Source: Reyranella sp. (GTDB lineage Bacteria > Pseudomonadota > Alphaproteobacteria > Reyranellales > Reyranellaceae). From it: a DNA stretch of 40,894 bases. Positions 1 to 10,305 of this stretch are shown piece by piece. A program made the translations under genes and the position numbers. The notes below the pieces were generated by a model. The model made no database searches and was not told the origin of the DNA. It was given only the letters and a program-made list of their open reading frames with translations. Position 1 is the stretch's first letter, and every line of letters starts with the position of its first letter. The DNA is taken from NCBI RefSeq assembly GCF_004296935.1, contig NZ_SCVH01000085.1, positions 1 through 40,894 of the forward strand, read 5' to 3'.

Positions 1-609
1 TATCACCACATCAAGGACAAGGACCACTACATCACGACCGAAGTGGGCCAGCACCAGATGTGGGCGGCGCAGTTCCTGAAGTTCGAGCAGCCCAACCGCT
101 GGATGACCTCCGGCGGGCTCGGCACCATGGGCTACGGCTTCCCGGCCGCCATGGGCGTGCAGATCGCCCATCCCGATGCGCTGGTCATCGACGTGGCGGG
201 CGAGGCCTCGATCCTGATGAACATCCAGGAACTCTCGACGGTCGCGCAATATAACCTGCCGGTGAAGATCTTCATCCTCAACAACCACTACATGGGCATG
301 GTGCGCCAGTGGCAGGAACTGCTGCATGGCGGCCGCTATTCCGAGAGCTATTCGGAGTCGCTGCCCGACTTCGTGAAACTCGCCGACGCCTTCGGCGCGG
401 TCGGTCTGCGCTGCCATGAGCCCGACAAGCTCGACGGCGTGATCCAGGAGATGATCAAGATCAAGCGACCGGTGGTCGTCGACGTGCTGGTCGACGAGGC
501 GGAGAACTGCTTCCCGATGATCCCTTCGGGCGCCGCACACAACGAGATGCTGCTCGGTCCCGACGACAAGGCCGGCAAGGTGTCGGAAGAAGGCATGGTG
601 CTGGTGTGA
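1..609 (+). CDS. ilvB: Acetolactate synthase large subunit, C-terminal part
   Basis: Partial gene: the reading frame is already open at base 1, so only the last 202 residues are present. The enzyme joins pyruvate with pyruvate or 2-oxobutyrate using thiamine diphosphate, the first common step of valine, leucine and isoleucine synthesis. The fragment is the C-terminal thiamine-binding domain: an 'AGEASILMNIQE' segment followed by 'FILNNHYMGMVRQWQ', which is the GDG-X(~25)-NN motif of the family. The usual GDGS reads GEAS here, which I recall as normal for alphaproteobacterial enzymes. The stop codon overlaps the GTG start of ilvH (GTGA), so the two subunits are translationally coupled. The symbol ilvI would be equally valid. 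Confidence 0.95.
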   Translation, partial: YHHIKDKDHYITTEVGQHQMWAAQFLKFEQPNRWMTSGGLGTMGYGFPAAMGVQIAHPDALVIDVAGEASILMNIQELSTVAQYNLPVKIFILNNHYMGMVRQWQELLHGGRYSESYSESLPDFVKLADAFGAVGLRCHEPDKLDGVIQEMIKIKRPVVVDVLVDEAENCFPMIPSGAAHNEMLLGPDDKAGKVSEEGMVLV

Positions 610-1118
610 GCGTGCCCGCGGAGATTCAGAGCCACACCATTTCCGTCCTGGTCGCGAACGAACCTGGCATCCTGGCGCGCGTGGTCGGCCTCTTTTCCGG
701 TCGCGGCTACAACATCGAGAGCCTGACCGTCGCCGAGACCGATGCAAAGCTGAGCCTGTCGCGCATCACCATCGTGACCAAGGGCACGCCGATGATCATC
801 GAGCAGATCAAGGCGCAGCTCGATCGCCTGGTGCCGGTCTATCGCGTGCGCGACCTCACGGTCGAGGGCCCGCACATCGAGCGCGAGCTGGCGCTGGTCA
901 AGGTCAAGGGCACCGGCGAGAAGCGTGACGAGGCGCTCCGCCTGGCCGACGTGTTCCGCGCCAAGGTGATCGATGCCAAGACCGATTCCTTCGTCTTCGA
1001 GGTCACCGGCAATTCCGACAAGGTCCAGACTTTCATCGGCCTGATGAGCGAGCTGGGCGTGGTCGATGTCGGTCGCACCGGTATCGTCGCCATGTCGCGC
1101 GGCGGCGAGGCGTTGTAG
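606..1118 (+). CDS. ilvH: Acetolactate synthase small (regulatory) subunit
   Basis: 170 residues, the normal length. It binds the large subunit, raises its activity and confers valine feedback inhibition. The N-terminal ACT domain is clear: 'ISVLVANEPGILARVVGLF' followed by 'GRGYNIESLTVAETD' (about residues 10-45). The rest is the IlvH C-terminal domain ('ERELALVKV', then the 'FVFEVTGNSDKVQTFIGLM' region). The GTG start at 606 lies inside the large-subunit stop (4-base overlap), which fixes it. The next gene starts directly after its stop codon with no gap. Confidence 0.96.
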   Translation: MSVPAEIQSHTISVLVANEPGILARVVGLFSGRGYNIESLTVAETDAKLSLSRITIVTKGTPMIIEQIKAQLDRLVPVYRVRDLTVEGPHIERELALVKVKGTGEKRDEALRLADVFRAKVIDAKTDSFVFEVTGNSDKVQTFIGLMSELGVVDVGRTGIVAMSRGGEAL

Positions 1119-1753
1119 GTGGACTACGCCGTCGCGTTGGCGGGCCTGGCGGTCGTCCATCTGCTGGCCGTCGCCAGCCCGGGTCCCTCCACCGTTCTCG
1201 TCATCCAGACCGCGGCCGTGTCCGGTCGTCGTGCCGGCCTGCTGGCCGCGTTTGCCATGATGCTGGGGGCGCTGGTGTGGGCGGCAGCGGCGCTCTTTGG
1301 CCTGCAGGTGCTGTTCGCGCGCTTCGAATGGCTCTACCTCGCGTTCCGCATCGCCGGCGCGCTCTACCTGCTCTATCTCGCCTACATGCTGCTGCGCCAT
1401 GCCGGTGCGCCGCTGCCGGAGGCCGACCCGTCGGCGGCCAATCCATCGGCGGTTCTGGTCGGCGCCTGGCAGGGCTTCCTGAAGGCGCTGTTGCTGCAGC
1501 TCAGCAACCCGAAGGTCATGGTCTTCATGGGCAGCATCTTCATCTCGCTGCTGCCCGCCCAGCCGCCGTCCTGGATGGACGCCACGGTGCTGGCTATCGT
1601 CGCCCTCAACGAGTTCACCTGGTTCGCGCTGCTGGCGCTCCTGTTCTCGGGTGGCGCCGCTCGCGCCTTCTACCGGCGCACCAAGCTCTGGCTCGACCGC
1701 CTCATGGGTGGCGTGCTCGGCCTGCTCGGCGCGCGGTTGCTGGTAAGCGAGGT

Positions 1754-1757
<4 letters not shown>
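1119..1757 (+). CDS. LysE/RhtB-family amino-acid exporter
   Basis: 212 residues with about six hydrophobic membrane segments. The N-terminal 'LLAVASPGPSTVLVIQTAAVSGRRAG' stretch carries the GPS/TVL pattern of LysE/RhtB translocators, and 'QGFLKALLLQLSNPKVMVF' is the second family hallmark (F-x(4-6)-L-x-NPK). These inner-membrane proteins export amino acids or their derivatives. The GTG start at 1119 abuts the ilvH stop, so the gene belongs to the ilv operon. That position suggests a role in exporting branched-chain amino acids or intermediates, but the substrate cannot be read from sequence. It ends convergent with the lipoprotein gene, overlapping it by 4 bases. Confidence 0.9.
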
Positions 1758-3427
<1,670 letters not shown>

Positions 3428-3446
3428 CCTTCGCGGACTCCAATTG

Positions 3447-3474
3447 AAAAGCGGGCCTGCGGGCCCGCTTTTTT
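3447..3474 (+). terminator. Rho-independent terminator of ilvC
   Basis: Stem GCGGGCC (3451-3457) pairs with GGCCCGC (3462-3468) across a 4-base loop, extended by A:T pairs and followed by a run of six T (3469-3474). It lies 20 bases after the ilvC stop. Confidence 0.9.
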
Positions 3475-3476
3475 GT

Positions 3477-3550
3477 GTGTCATCCCGAGCGCAGCGAGGG
3501 ATCTTTCGCTACGGCAGATCAAGGATCCCTCGCTGCGCTCGGGATGACAC
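3477..3550. repeat. Palindromic intergenic repeat, copy 1
   Basis: Two perfect 27-base inverted arms, 3477-3503 and 3524-3550, flank a 20-base spacer. The arm core is catcccgagcgcagcgagg. This is the widespread bacterial intergenic element whose translation gives HPERSEG-like or SAARDP-like peptides. A second, imperfect copy lies at 26889-26960. It sits between the convergent ilvC and SDR genes and should fold into a very stable hairpin in either transcript. Confidence 0.85.
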
Positions 3551-3571
3551 TGCGCAGATCTTCGATCGGCC

Positions 3572-4327
3572 TTAAATAATGTATCCCCCACCAGCCGCAT
3601 CGAGCATCGCACCGGTGATGAACGAAGCTTCGTCCGACAGCAGATACAGGATGGCGCCCGCCATCTCGTGAACCTCGCCAACGCGCCGCATCGGGATCGA
3701 CGCCTCGATGCTGGTGCGGAAGGCGGCGTCCTTCAGCCTTCCCTCGGTCATCTCCGACATTACCATGCCGGGCCTGAGCGAGTTCACCCGGATGCCCTCG
3801 GGTGCGACCTCGCGGGCAAAGCCCTTGGTGAAGGAATCGACCGCGCCCTTGGTCGCAGCATAGGCCGACGAGCCGATCCGCCCGCCGATCGTCGAGGCCA
3901 TCGACGAGACGTTGACGATCGCGCCGCCCTTGCCGCCGTGCTTGGTCGACATGCGCCTGGCGGCCTCTCGGCAGCACAGCATCAGACCGATCACGTTCAC
4001 CGCGAAGAACTTCTCCAGAAGTGCGGCGTCGTATTCGTCGACCCGCGTCCGCTGGCTGAAGCCAGCGCTATTCACCAGATGGGTGACCGGCCCCAGCGCC
4101 TTCTCGGTTTCCTGGAACATCCGGACGATATCGGCCTCGCGCGCCATGTCAGCGGGGAGCGCCATGGCCTTGCCGCCTTTCGCGATTATGTCGGCCACCA
4201 CTTTCTTCGCCTGCGCGTCGCGCGAGCGGTAGTTGATGGCGACCTGGTAGCCGCGCGTGGCGGCGAGGCGGGCGGTCGCGGCGCCGATACCCGAGGCGCC
4301 GCCGGTGATCAGGAGGGTTTTGCTCAT
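3572..4327 (-). CDS. Short-chain dehydrogenase/reductase (SDR)
   Basis: 251 residues, a classical SDR. The NAD(P)-binding motif TGGASGIG is at residues 8-15, NSAG at 86-89, the structural Asn at 111, the catalytic Ser in 'NVSSMAS' (about 142), and YAATK with Tyr156 and Lys160. Reactions in this family are reversible oxidation of alcohols to ketones; similar proteins are annotated as glucose 1-dehydrogenase or 3-oxoacyl-ACP reductase, and the substrate is not readable here. 'NYRSR' after the second strand suggests NADP preference. The start at 4327 (MSKTLLITGG) is chosen because the nucleotide motif must lie close to the N-terminus. It is divergent from the alcohol dehydrogenase gene, 42 bases away. 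Confidence 0.9.
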   Translation of the reverse strand: MSKTLLITGGASGIGAATARLAATRGYQVAINYRSRDAQAKKVVADIIAKGGKAMALPADMAREADIVRMFQETEKALGPVTHLVNSAGFSQRTRVDEYDAALLEKFFAVNVIGLMLCCREAARRMSTKHGGKGGAIVNVSSMASTIGGRIGSSAYAATKGAVDSFTKGFAREVAPEGIRVNSLRPGMVMSEMTEGRLKDAAFRTSIEASIPMRRVGEVHEMAGAILYLLSDEASFITGAMLDAAGGGYII

Positions 4328-4369
4328 GTCCCGATGATATAGACTGGACGCGATGTGGGAGGAAAAATC

Positions 4370-5467
4370 ATGAAGGCCGCCGTCCTGTTCAAGCCCAACG
4401 AACCACTGCAGGTGCTCGAGTGCGAACTCGATCCGCCCAAGGCGCTGGAAGTCCGGGTCAAGATGAAGGCGGCGGGCGTCTGCCAGAGCGACTGGCACGT
4501 CATGAACGGCGACTGGCCCTCGCCGATGCCGATCGTGCCGGGCCACGAGGCCGCCGGCGAGATCCTGGAATGCGGCCCCGGCGTCACCACCGTGAAGCCG
4601 GGCGATCACGTCATCTTCTCCTTCCGGCCGCATTGCGGACGCTGCCGCTACTGCAGCCAGGGCCGCACCGTCCTCTGCATCGGCCGCTCAGGCTCGCCGC
4701 CGGGCGCGCTCTACGACGGCACGCTCCGCATCAAGCACAAGGGCCAGGGCATCAACCAGATGGCCCGCATCGGCACCTTCGCCGAAGAGGTCGTGGTGCC
4801 GGAAGAGATGGTGGTGCCGATCCGCAAGGACATGCCGTGGGCCCAGGCGGCCCTGGTCGGCTGCTGCGTGGCCACTGGCGTCGGCGCCGTCACGCGCCAT
4901 GCCAAGATCGAGGCGGGCTCGACCGTGCTGGTGATCGGCTGCGGCGGCGTTGGGTTGAACGCTATCCAGGGCGCGGTGCTGTCGGGGGCGGGCAAGATCG
5001 TCGCGGCCGACATCCTCGACAACAAGCTCGAGATGGCCAGGACCTTCGGCGCCACCCACACGATCAACACCGCCACCGACAACGATCCGGTGAAGAAGGT
5101 GAAGGAAATCACCGGCCTCGGCGTCGACTATTCCTTCGACGCCGTCAGCAACGACCGGACCCAGGCGCTGGCCTTCGATGCTCTCGCGCCAGGCGGTCAT
5201 GCCGTGGCGGTCGGCATCTCGGCGGCAACGGTGCGCGCCAGCTACTCGCCCTTCATGATGGTGTTCGCCGAGAAGACGGTGAGCGGCACCTTCTACGGCT
5301 CGGTGCGGCCCGACCTCGATTTTCCGGTGCTGGTCGACCACTACATGAACAAGCGGCTGAACATCGACGGCCTGATCAGCCGCACCTACAAGCTCCAGGA
5401 CATCAATGACGGTTTCAAGCGCATGATGGCAGGCGAAGTGGCGCGCGGCGTCGTGGTGTTCGAGTAG
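4370..5467 (+). CDS. Zinc-dependent alcohol dehydrogenase (MDR family)
   Basis: 365 residues. It belongs to the class III / S-(hydroxymethyl)glutathione dehydrogenase-like branch of medium-chain dehydrogenases, oxidising alcohols with NAD+. Catalytic zinc ligands are visible as Cys38 ('GVCQSDWH') and His59-Glu60 ('PGHEAAGE'). The structural zinc site is Cys89, Cys92, Cys95 and Cys103 ('CGRCRYCSQGRTVLC'). The Rossmann motif is 'VIGCGGVGLNAIQGA'. The ATG at 4370 has the ribosome site GGGAGGA seven bases upstream; an earlier in-frame ATG lacks one. It probably forms an operon with the small ORF and acyl-CoA dehydrogenase downstream, which suggests an alcohol or acyl-CoA oxidation route. Confidence 0.92.
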   Translation: MKAAVLFKPNEPLQVLECELDPPKALEVRVKMKAAGVCQSDWHVMNGDWPSPMPIVPGHEAAGEILECGPGVTTVKPGDHVIFSFRPHCGRCRYCSQGRTVLCIGRSGSPPGALYDGTLRIKHKGQGINQMARIGTFAEEVVVPEEMVVPIRKDMPWAQAALVGCCVATGVGAVTRHAKIEAGSTVLVIGCGGVGLNAIQGAVLSGAGKIVAADILDNKLEMARTFGATHTINTATDNDPVKKVKEITGLGVDYSFDAVSNDRTQALAFDALAPGGHAVAVGISAATVRASYSPFMMVFAEKTVSGTFYGSVRPDLDFPVLVDHYMNKRLNIDGLISRTYKLQDINDGFKRMMAGEVARGVVVFE

Positions 5468-5470
5468 CCC

Positions 5471-5563
5471 ATGTCCCTGTACGAAGCGCTCGTGTTCGTG
5501 GCCCTCGCCAGCGTCGGTGGCTACGCCTACTACCTCTACCGTTCGGATACCAAGTCCAAGTGA
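5471..5563 (+). CDS. 30-residue single-pass membrane small protein (candidate)
   Basis: Short ORF starting with ATG 3 bases after the alcohol dehydrogenase stop and ending in a TGA that overlaps the GTG start of the acyl-CoA dehydrogenase (GTGA). The 30-residue product begins MSLYEALVFVALASVGGYA, continues with a Tyr-rich stretch (YYLYR), and ends in a polar tail (SDTKSK). This reads as one transmembrane helix of about 18 residues with a basic, presumably cytoplasmic, C-terminus. No ribosome site is obvious, so translation would depend on coupling to the upstream gene. Tight packing on both sides supports it being real, but it is too short for domain assignment. The alternative is a chance ORF in a 92-base gap. 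Confidence 0.5.
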   Translation: MSLYEALVFVALASVGGYAYYLYRSDTKSK

Positions 5564-6714
5564 GCGGCTCGCTCGACGACTTCGGGTTGACCGAAGAGCA
5601 GCTCCTGATCCGGCGCAACGTCGCCGGGCTTCTGGCGCGCGTGCTGCCGGCCGAGGAAATCCGCCGGCTCGATGCCGCCAGCGAATTCCCGCACGCCGCC
5701 TTCAAGGCCCTGGCCGAGGCCGGCTACATGGCGCTGCCCTACGATCCTGCCTACGGCGGCATGGGCGGCAGCCGCAAGGATCTGGTCGTGCTGGTCGAGG
5801 CGCTGGCGCGGCATTACAGCGGCGCGTCTTCCCTCTACCTGCCGACCGTCGTCTATGGCGGCATGCATCTTCAGCTCACCGCCGGTGAGCATCTGCGGCG
5901 GCGTTACCTGCCGGAGATCTGTGCCGGCCGCCTGAAATCGGCCTTCGCGCTCTCCGAACCCGACACCGGTTCCGACGCCTCGGGCATCAAGACGCGGGCG
6001 GTGCGCGACGGCAACGGCTATCGCCTCACGGGCCAGAAGCTCTACATCAGCGCGGCCCACGTCGCCGACTATCTGATGGTGGTCGCCAAGACCGACAGCG
6101 AGGCCAAGCACAAGGGCGTGACGCTCTTCTGGGTCGATGCCCGCGCGGCGGGCCTCACCATGAAGCCGCTGGAGACGCTCGGCCGGCGGACCACGCACGC
6201 CAACGAGATCTTCCTCGACGGCGTGTTCGTGCCGGCCGACCATGTGATCGGCGAGGAGAATCGCGGCTGGTCCGGCCTGATGAAGGGTCTCAACCTCGAG
6301 CGCCTGTGCCTGGCGGCCCAGGCCTGCGGCAACATGCATTTCGCGATCGAGTACGCGAAGGCCTACGCCGTGGAGCGCGTGCAGTTCGGCCAGCCGATCT
6401 CGAAATTCCAGGCGATCCAGCACAAGTTCGCCGACATGCGGATCATGCTCAAGACGACTCAGGCGCTGACCTATCGCCTGGCCGACATGCTCGATGCCGG
6501 ACTCAATCCGGTCGAGGAGACGGCGATCGCCAAGATCCAGGGCACCGACGGCGAGTTCAAATGCGCCCATCTCGCCATGGAGATCATGGGCGGCGCCGGC
6601 TACACCATGGCGCACGACATCCAGCGCCTGTTCCGCGACGTCCGCGTGGGCTCGATCGGCGGCGGCACCAACGACATCCACCGCAACACCATCGCCAAGC
6701 TGATGGGTTTGTAG
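5560..6714 (+). CDS. Acyl-CoA dehydrogenase
   Basis: 384 residues, a complete flavin-dependent dehydrogenase that introduces a 2,3-double bond into an acyl-CoA and passes electrons to ETF. The family order is intact: N-terminal helices, the 'FALSEPDTGSDA' flavin segment (about 129-140), the beta domain, and the C-terminal helices with 'AVERVQFGQPI' and 'IMGGAGYTM'. The usual catalytic Glu of the C-terminal '(Y)EGT' motif is replaced: the sequence reads GGGTNDIHR. A Glu occurs at residue 247 in 'LNLERLCLA', the position used by isovaleryl-CoA and long-chain enzymes, so that is the likely base. The GTG start at 5560 lies in the stop codon of the small ORF. Confidence 0.93.
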   Translation: MSGSLDDFGLTEEQLLIRRNVAGLLARVLPAEEIRRLDAASEFPHAAFKALAEAGYMALPYDPAYGGMGGSRKDLVVLVEALARHYSGASSLYLPTVVYGGMHLQLTAGEHLRRRYLPEICAGRLKSAFALSEPDTGSDASGIKTRAVRDGNGYRLTGQKLYISAAHVADYLMVVAKTDSEAKHKGVTLFWVDARAAGLTMKPLETLGRRTTHANEIFLDGVFVPADHVIGEENRGWSGLMKGLNLERLCLAAQACGNMHFAIEYAKAYAVERVQFGQPISKFQAIQHKFADMRIMLKTTQALTYRLADMLDAGLNPVEETAIAKIQGTDGEFKCAHLAMEIMGGAGYTMAHDIQRLFRDVRVGSIGGGTNDIHRNTIAKLMGL

Positions 6715-7052
6715 TGCGCAAGATCGGCGACGCGTCGTTCTTCCGCATCGTCGACCGCCTGCTCGATCCCGGTGTCACGCGGACGCCCAGGGCCCGGTGG
6801 TCGATCGACGGCGTGAACTGGCTGCGCGAGCGCCACAGCTATGCCGGCGCCAGCCATGGCTTCACCATCGAGGTGACGACGGGCACCAGGGCGGCGAAGC
6901 CCGGGTGGACGCTGGTGATCGTCAAGGAATATTGGCGCGACGCCGGCGGCGAGAGCATGAAGTCGCCGCAATGGGCCCATATCGAGGCCGGCAGCCGCGC
7001 CGACGTGGTCGCCTGGCTGGAGCGGCAGGAACGCAGACTCGAGAACGAGTGA
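6714..7052 (+). CDS. Conserved-looking hypothetical protein, 112 residues
   Basis: Starts with GTG at 6714, sharing one base with the acyl-CoA dehydrogenase stop (TAGTG), and ends 7 bases before the pyrophosphatase gene, so it is part of the same transcription unit. It has no signal peptide or membrane segment. It is soluble and rich in Arg and Trp, with segments such as 'RWSIDGVNWLRERHSYAG' and a charged C-terminal helix ('ADVVAWLERQERRLENE'). I do not recognise a family and give it no function. Codon usage matches its neighbours, which supports it being a real gene. Confidence 0.75.
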   Translation: MRKIGDASFFRIVDRLLDPGVTRTPRARWSIDGVNWLRERHSYAGASHGFTIEVTTGTRAAKPGWTLVIVKEYWRDAGGESMKSPQWAHIEAGSRADVVAWLERQERRLENE

Positions 7053-7059
7053 GGCTGTC

Positions 7060-7593
7060 ATGGACATCGCGAAGATTTCGGTCGGCCGCCATCCGCCGAA
7101 GGACCTGAACGCCCTGATCGAGATCCCGCTGGGCGGGGTGCCGGTGAAGTACGAGCTCGACAAGGAGTCGGGCGCCCTGTTCGTCGACCGCTTCCTGCAT
7201 ACCGCGATGTTCTATCCGGGCAACTACGGTTTCATCCCGCACACGCTGTCGGCCGACGGCGATCCCTGCGACGTGCTGGTCGTCAGCCAGGTGCCGGTGG
7301 TGCCGGGCGCCATCATCCGCTGCCGGCCGGTCGGCGTCCTGCTGATGGAGGACGAGGCCGGCATGGACGAGAAAATCCTCGCGGTGCCGATCGACAAGCT
7401 CCATCCCTTCTATACGGGCATCAAGACCTACAAGGACCTGCCGACCGTGCTGTGCGAGCAGATCGCCCACTTCTTCCAGCACTACAAGGACCTGGAGAAG
7501 GGCAAATGGGTGAGGGGGCTGCGCTGGGAAGGACCAGCCGATGCTGAACGGCTGGTGAGCGAGGCGATCGAGCGCGCGAGTGCGAAGCGTTAG
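7060..7593 (+). CDS. ppa: Inorganic pyrophosphatase, family I
   Basis: 177 residues, the family I length (about 175). It hydrolyses pyrophosphate to phosphate with Mg2+, pulling biosynthetic reactions forward in the cytoplasm. The signature 'DGDPCDVLV' places metal ligands at Asp66, Asp68 and Asp71, matching the D65/D67/D70 set of the E. coli enzyme. Other family marks are 'YELDKESG' near residue 31 and 'FYPGNYGFIP' near residue 51. A weak hairpin (7638-7655) follows the gene but lacks a T-run. Confidence 0.97.
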   Translation: MDIAKISVGRHPPKDLNALIEIPLGGVPVKYELDKESGALFVDRFLHTAMFYPGNYGFIPHTLSADGDPCDVLVVSQVPVVPGAIIRCRPVGVLLMEDEAGMDEKILAVPIDKLHPFYTGIKTYKDLPTVLCEQIAHFFQHYKDLEKGKWVRGLRWEGPADAERLVSEAIERASAKR

Positions 7594-7708
7594 AACACCT
7601 CGGCAACCCGTTGAATCGCCTTGCGAGACCCTGCCGGGCGGTCTAAACCGACCGCACCTTGGTGTCGGGCTTTGAGCAGACGCCAACGCGTGCACTTTTT
7701 CTCTTTAA

Positions 7709-8767
<1,059 letters not shown>

Positions 8768-8810
8768 CAGGCCACACGCCCCGCCCGCTTTGGGGTAGAA
8801 TGGGCAGAAT

Positions 8811-9701
8811 ATGGCGATCCGGGACGACTTCGAGGTAGTCGCGAGCCAGGTGCGCACGGTGGTGCAGCGCTTCGCTCTCGGTTTGCTCGTGATCGCCTCG
8901 TTCGGCGCCATGCTGGTCGGCAAGGCCGACACCGTGCTGGTCGAGCATGCCCGCGTGCTGGCCCTCGACCTCGCCAGTCCGGTGCTCGAGGCCATCGCTC
9001 GTCCCGTCGCCGCCGCCAACCGGACCATTGCCGACCTCAAGGAATTCGCAAGCTTGCGCGAGGAGAACGCCCGCCTGCGCGAGGAGAATGCCCGCCTGCT
9101 GGCGTGGCAGACCGCCGCCAGGCGACTGGAGAACGAGAACGAGCGCATGCGTGGCCTCGCCAATTTCCGCGAAGGGCCCGAGGCCTCCTTCATCACTGCC
9201 CGCATCGTGGGCGACAGCGTCAGCGCCTATGTCCGCGGCGCGCTCCTCAATGTCGGGCGCAAGGCCGGCGTCGCCTCTGGCCAGGCGGTGGTGACCGGCG
9301 AAGGTCTGGCCGGCCGCATCGCCGAGGTCGGCGAGCACAGTGCCCGTGTGCTGTTCGTCACCGACGTGAATTCGCGCCTGCCGGTGCTGATCGAGCGCAC
9401 GCGCGAGCGCGCCATCCTGGCCGGCGACAATTCCCCGCAACTTCGCCTCACCCTGCTGCAGAGTGTGGCCGGTGTGCAGCGTGGCGACCGCATCGTGACT
9501 TCCGGCCACGGTGGCAGCTTCCCGGTCGGCATCCCGATCGGCGAGGTGGTGGAGACCGGCGAGGGCAGCGTCCGCGTCCGGCCGTTCGCCGATTTCTCGC
9601 GGCTCGAGTTCGTGCGCGTCGTCGATTACGGCGTCACCGGGCTGGTGGGCGGCACCCCGGCCGGGCCGGCGGCGCCGCCGGCCGGCATCAGGATCCGCTG
9701 A
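8811..9701 (+). CDS. mreC: Rod shape-determining protein MreC
   Basis: 296 residues. It is a bitopic membrane protein whose periplasmic part activates PBP2-RodA. The short cytoplasmic start is followed by one membrane helix ('LGLLVIASFGAML' region, about residues 24-44) and a coiled coil rich in Glu, Asn and Leu ('EFASLREENARLREENARLL', about 80-125). Then comes the beta-rich MreC domain with 'VVTGEGLAGRIAEVGEHSARV' and 'LTLLQSVAGVQRGDRIVTSG'. A short Pro/Ala tail ends the protein. It lies 43 bases after mreB and 17 bases before mreD. Confidence 0.95.
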   Translation: MAIRDDFEVVASQVRTVVQRFALGLLVIASFGAMLVGKADTVLVEHARVLALDLASPVLEAIARPVAAANRTIADLKEFASLREENARLREENARLLAWQTAARRLENENERMRGLANFREGPEASFITARIVGDSVSAYVRGALLNVGRKAGVASGQAVVTGEGLAGRIAEVGEHSARVLFVTDVNSRLPVLIERTRERAILAGDNSPQLRLTLLQSVAGVQRGDRIVTSGHGGSFPVGIPIGEVVETGEGSVRVRPFADFSRLEFVRVVDYGVTGLVGGTPAGPAAPPAGIRIR

Positions 9702-9718
9702 CGTGGGGATTTCCTGAC

Positions 9719-10291
9719 ATGCGCGCAGACGGCCTCCTCGCCATGCTCGATCGCTGGGGGCGCTGGGCGCTGCCCGGCGCGGTCCTGCTGTTCTTTGTGC
9801 TGCTGACCCTGGCGCCGTTGCGCGCGCCCTATCTCTCGGGCGCGCTGCCACTGTTGCCGGCGCTGGTTGTTTTCCAGTTCAGCCTGGCCACGCCCGAACG
9901 GCTGCCCGGGCCGCTCCTGCTGACGATGGGTATCCTGCTCGACCTGCTGCTGGGCGGCCCCGGCGCGCCGGTCGGCGTCAGCGCGCTTGGGTTCGTGCTG
10001 ATCCGGGCGGCCGTGGTCAACAACCGCCGCTACCTGGTGGGGGTGCCGTTCCTGTTCCAGTGGTTCGGCTTCTGCCTGCTGGCGCTCGGCTTCGTCATCC
10101 TGGTGTGGTTCTTCACCGCGCTTTGGACCTGGACAGCCATCGATCCCGTTCCGGCATTGATGCAATATGCCGTGGTGATCTCGATCTATCCGCTGCTCGC
10201 CCCGTTGCTCGCGCGCGTGCGCGCCCGCGACCCGCTGAACGTGCCCGACGAATCGCGCGGCACGGCGCGGCCGGGAGAGACCACGTCATGA
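9719..10291 (+). CDS. mreD: Rod shape-determining protein MreD
   Basis: 190 residues and strongly hydrophobic, with about five or six predicted membrane helices ('ALPGAVLLFFVLLTLAPL', 'PLLLTMGILLDLLLGG', 'FGFCLLALGFVILVWFF'). MreD is poorly conserved, but the position between mreC and mrdA, the length and the 'GILLDLLLGGPGAPVG' motif identify it. It is the inner-membrane partner of MreC in the elongasome. The ATG at 9719 follows the mreC stop by 17 bases. Its TGA overlaps the ATG of a five-codon ORF leading into mrdA. Confidence 0.92.
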   Translation: MRADGLLAMLDRWGRWALPGAVLLFFVLLTLAPLRAPYLSGALPLLPALVVFQFSLATPERLPGPLLLTMGILLDLLLGGPGAPVGVSALGFVLIRAAVVNNRRYLVGVPFLFQWFGFCLLALGFVILVWFFTALWTWTAIDPVPALMQYAVVISIYPLLAPLLARVRARDPLNVPDESRGTARPGETTS

Positions 10292-10305
10292 AGGCCGGGT
10301 CATGA
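10288..10305 (+). other. Five-codon bridging ORF (MKAGS) between mreD and mrdA
   Basis: ATGAAGGCCGGGTCATGA: the ATG overlaps the mreD stop (ATGA) and the TGA overlaps the mrdA start (ATGA). The same arrangement, with the first 11 bases identical, recurs between mrdA and rodA. The AAGG inside it also lies seven bases before the mrdA ATG and may simply be the ribosome site. Whether the peptide is made is unknown. Confidence 0.35.

Noticed and set aside
348-1400. 350-residue open frame on the minus strand across ilvB, ilvH and the exporter
   Set aside because: It is antisense to three well-recognised genes, has a composition typical of complementary GC-rich frames and no family motif.
7638-7655. 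Hairpin GCGGTC/GACCGC after ppa as a terminator
   Set aside because: It has only a six-base stem and no T-run. It could be chance.
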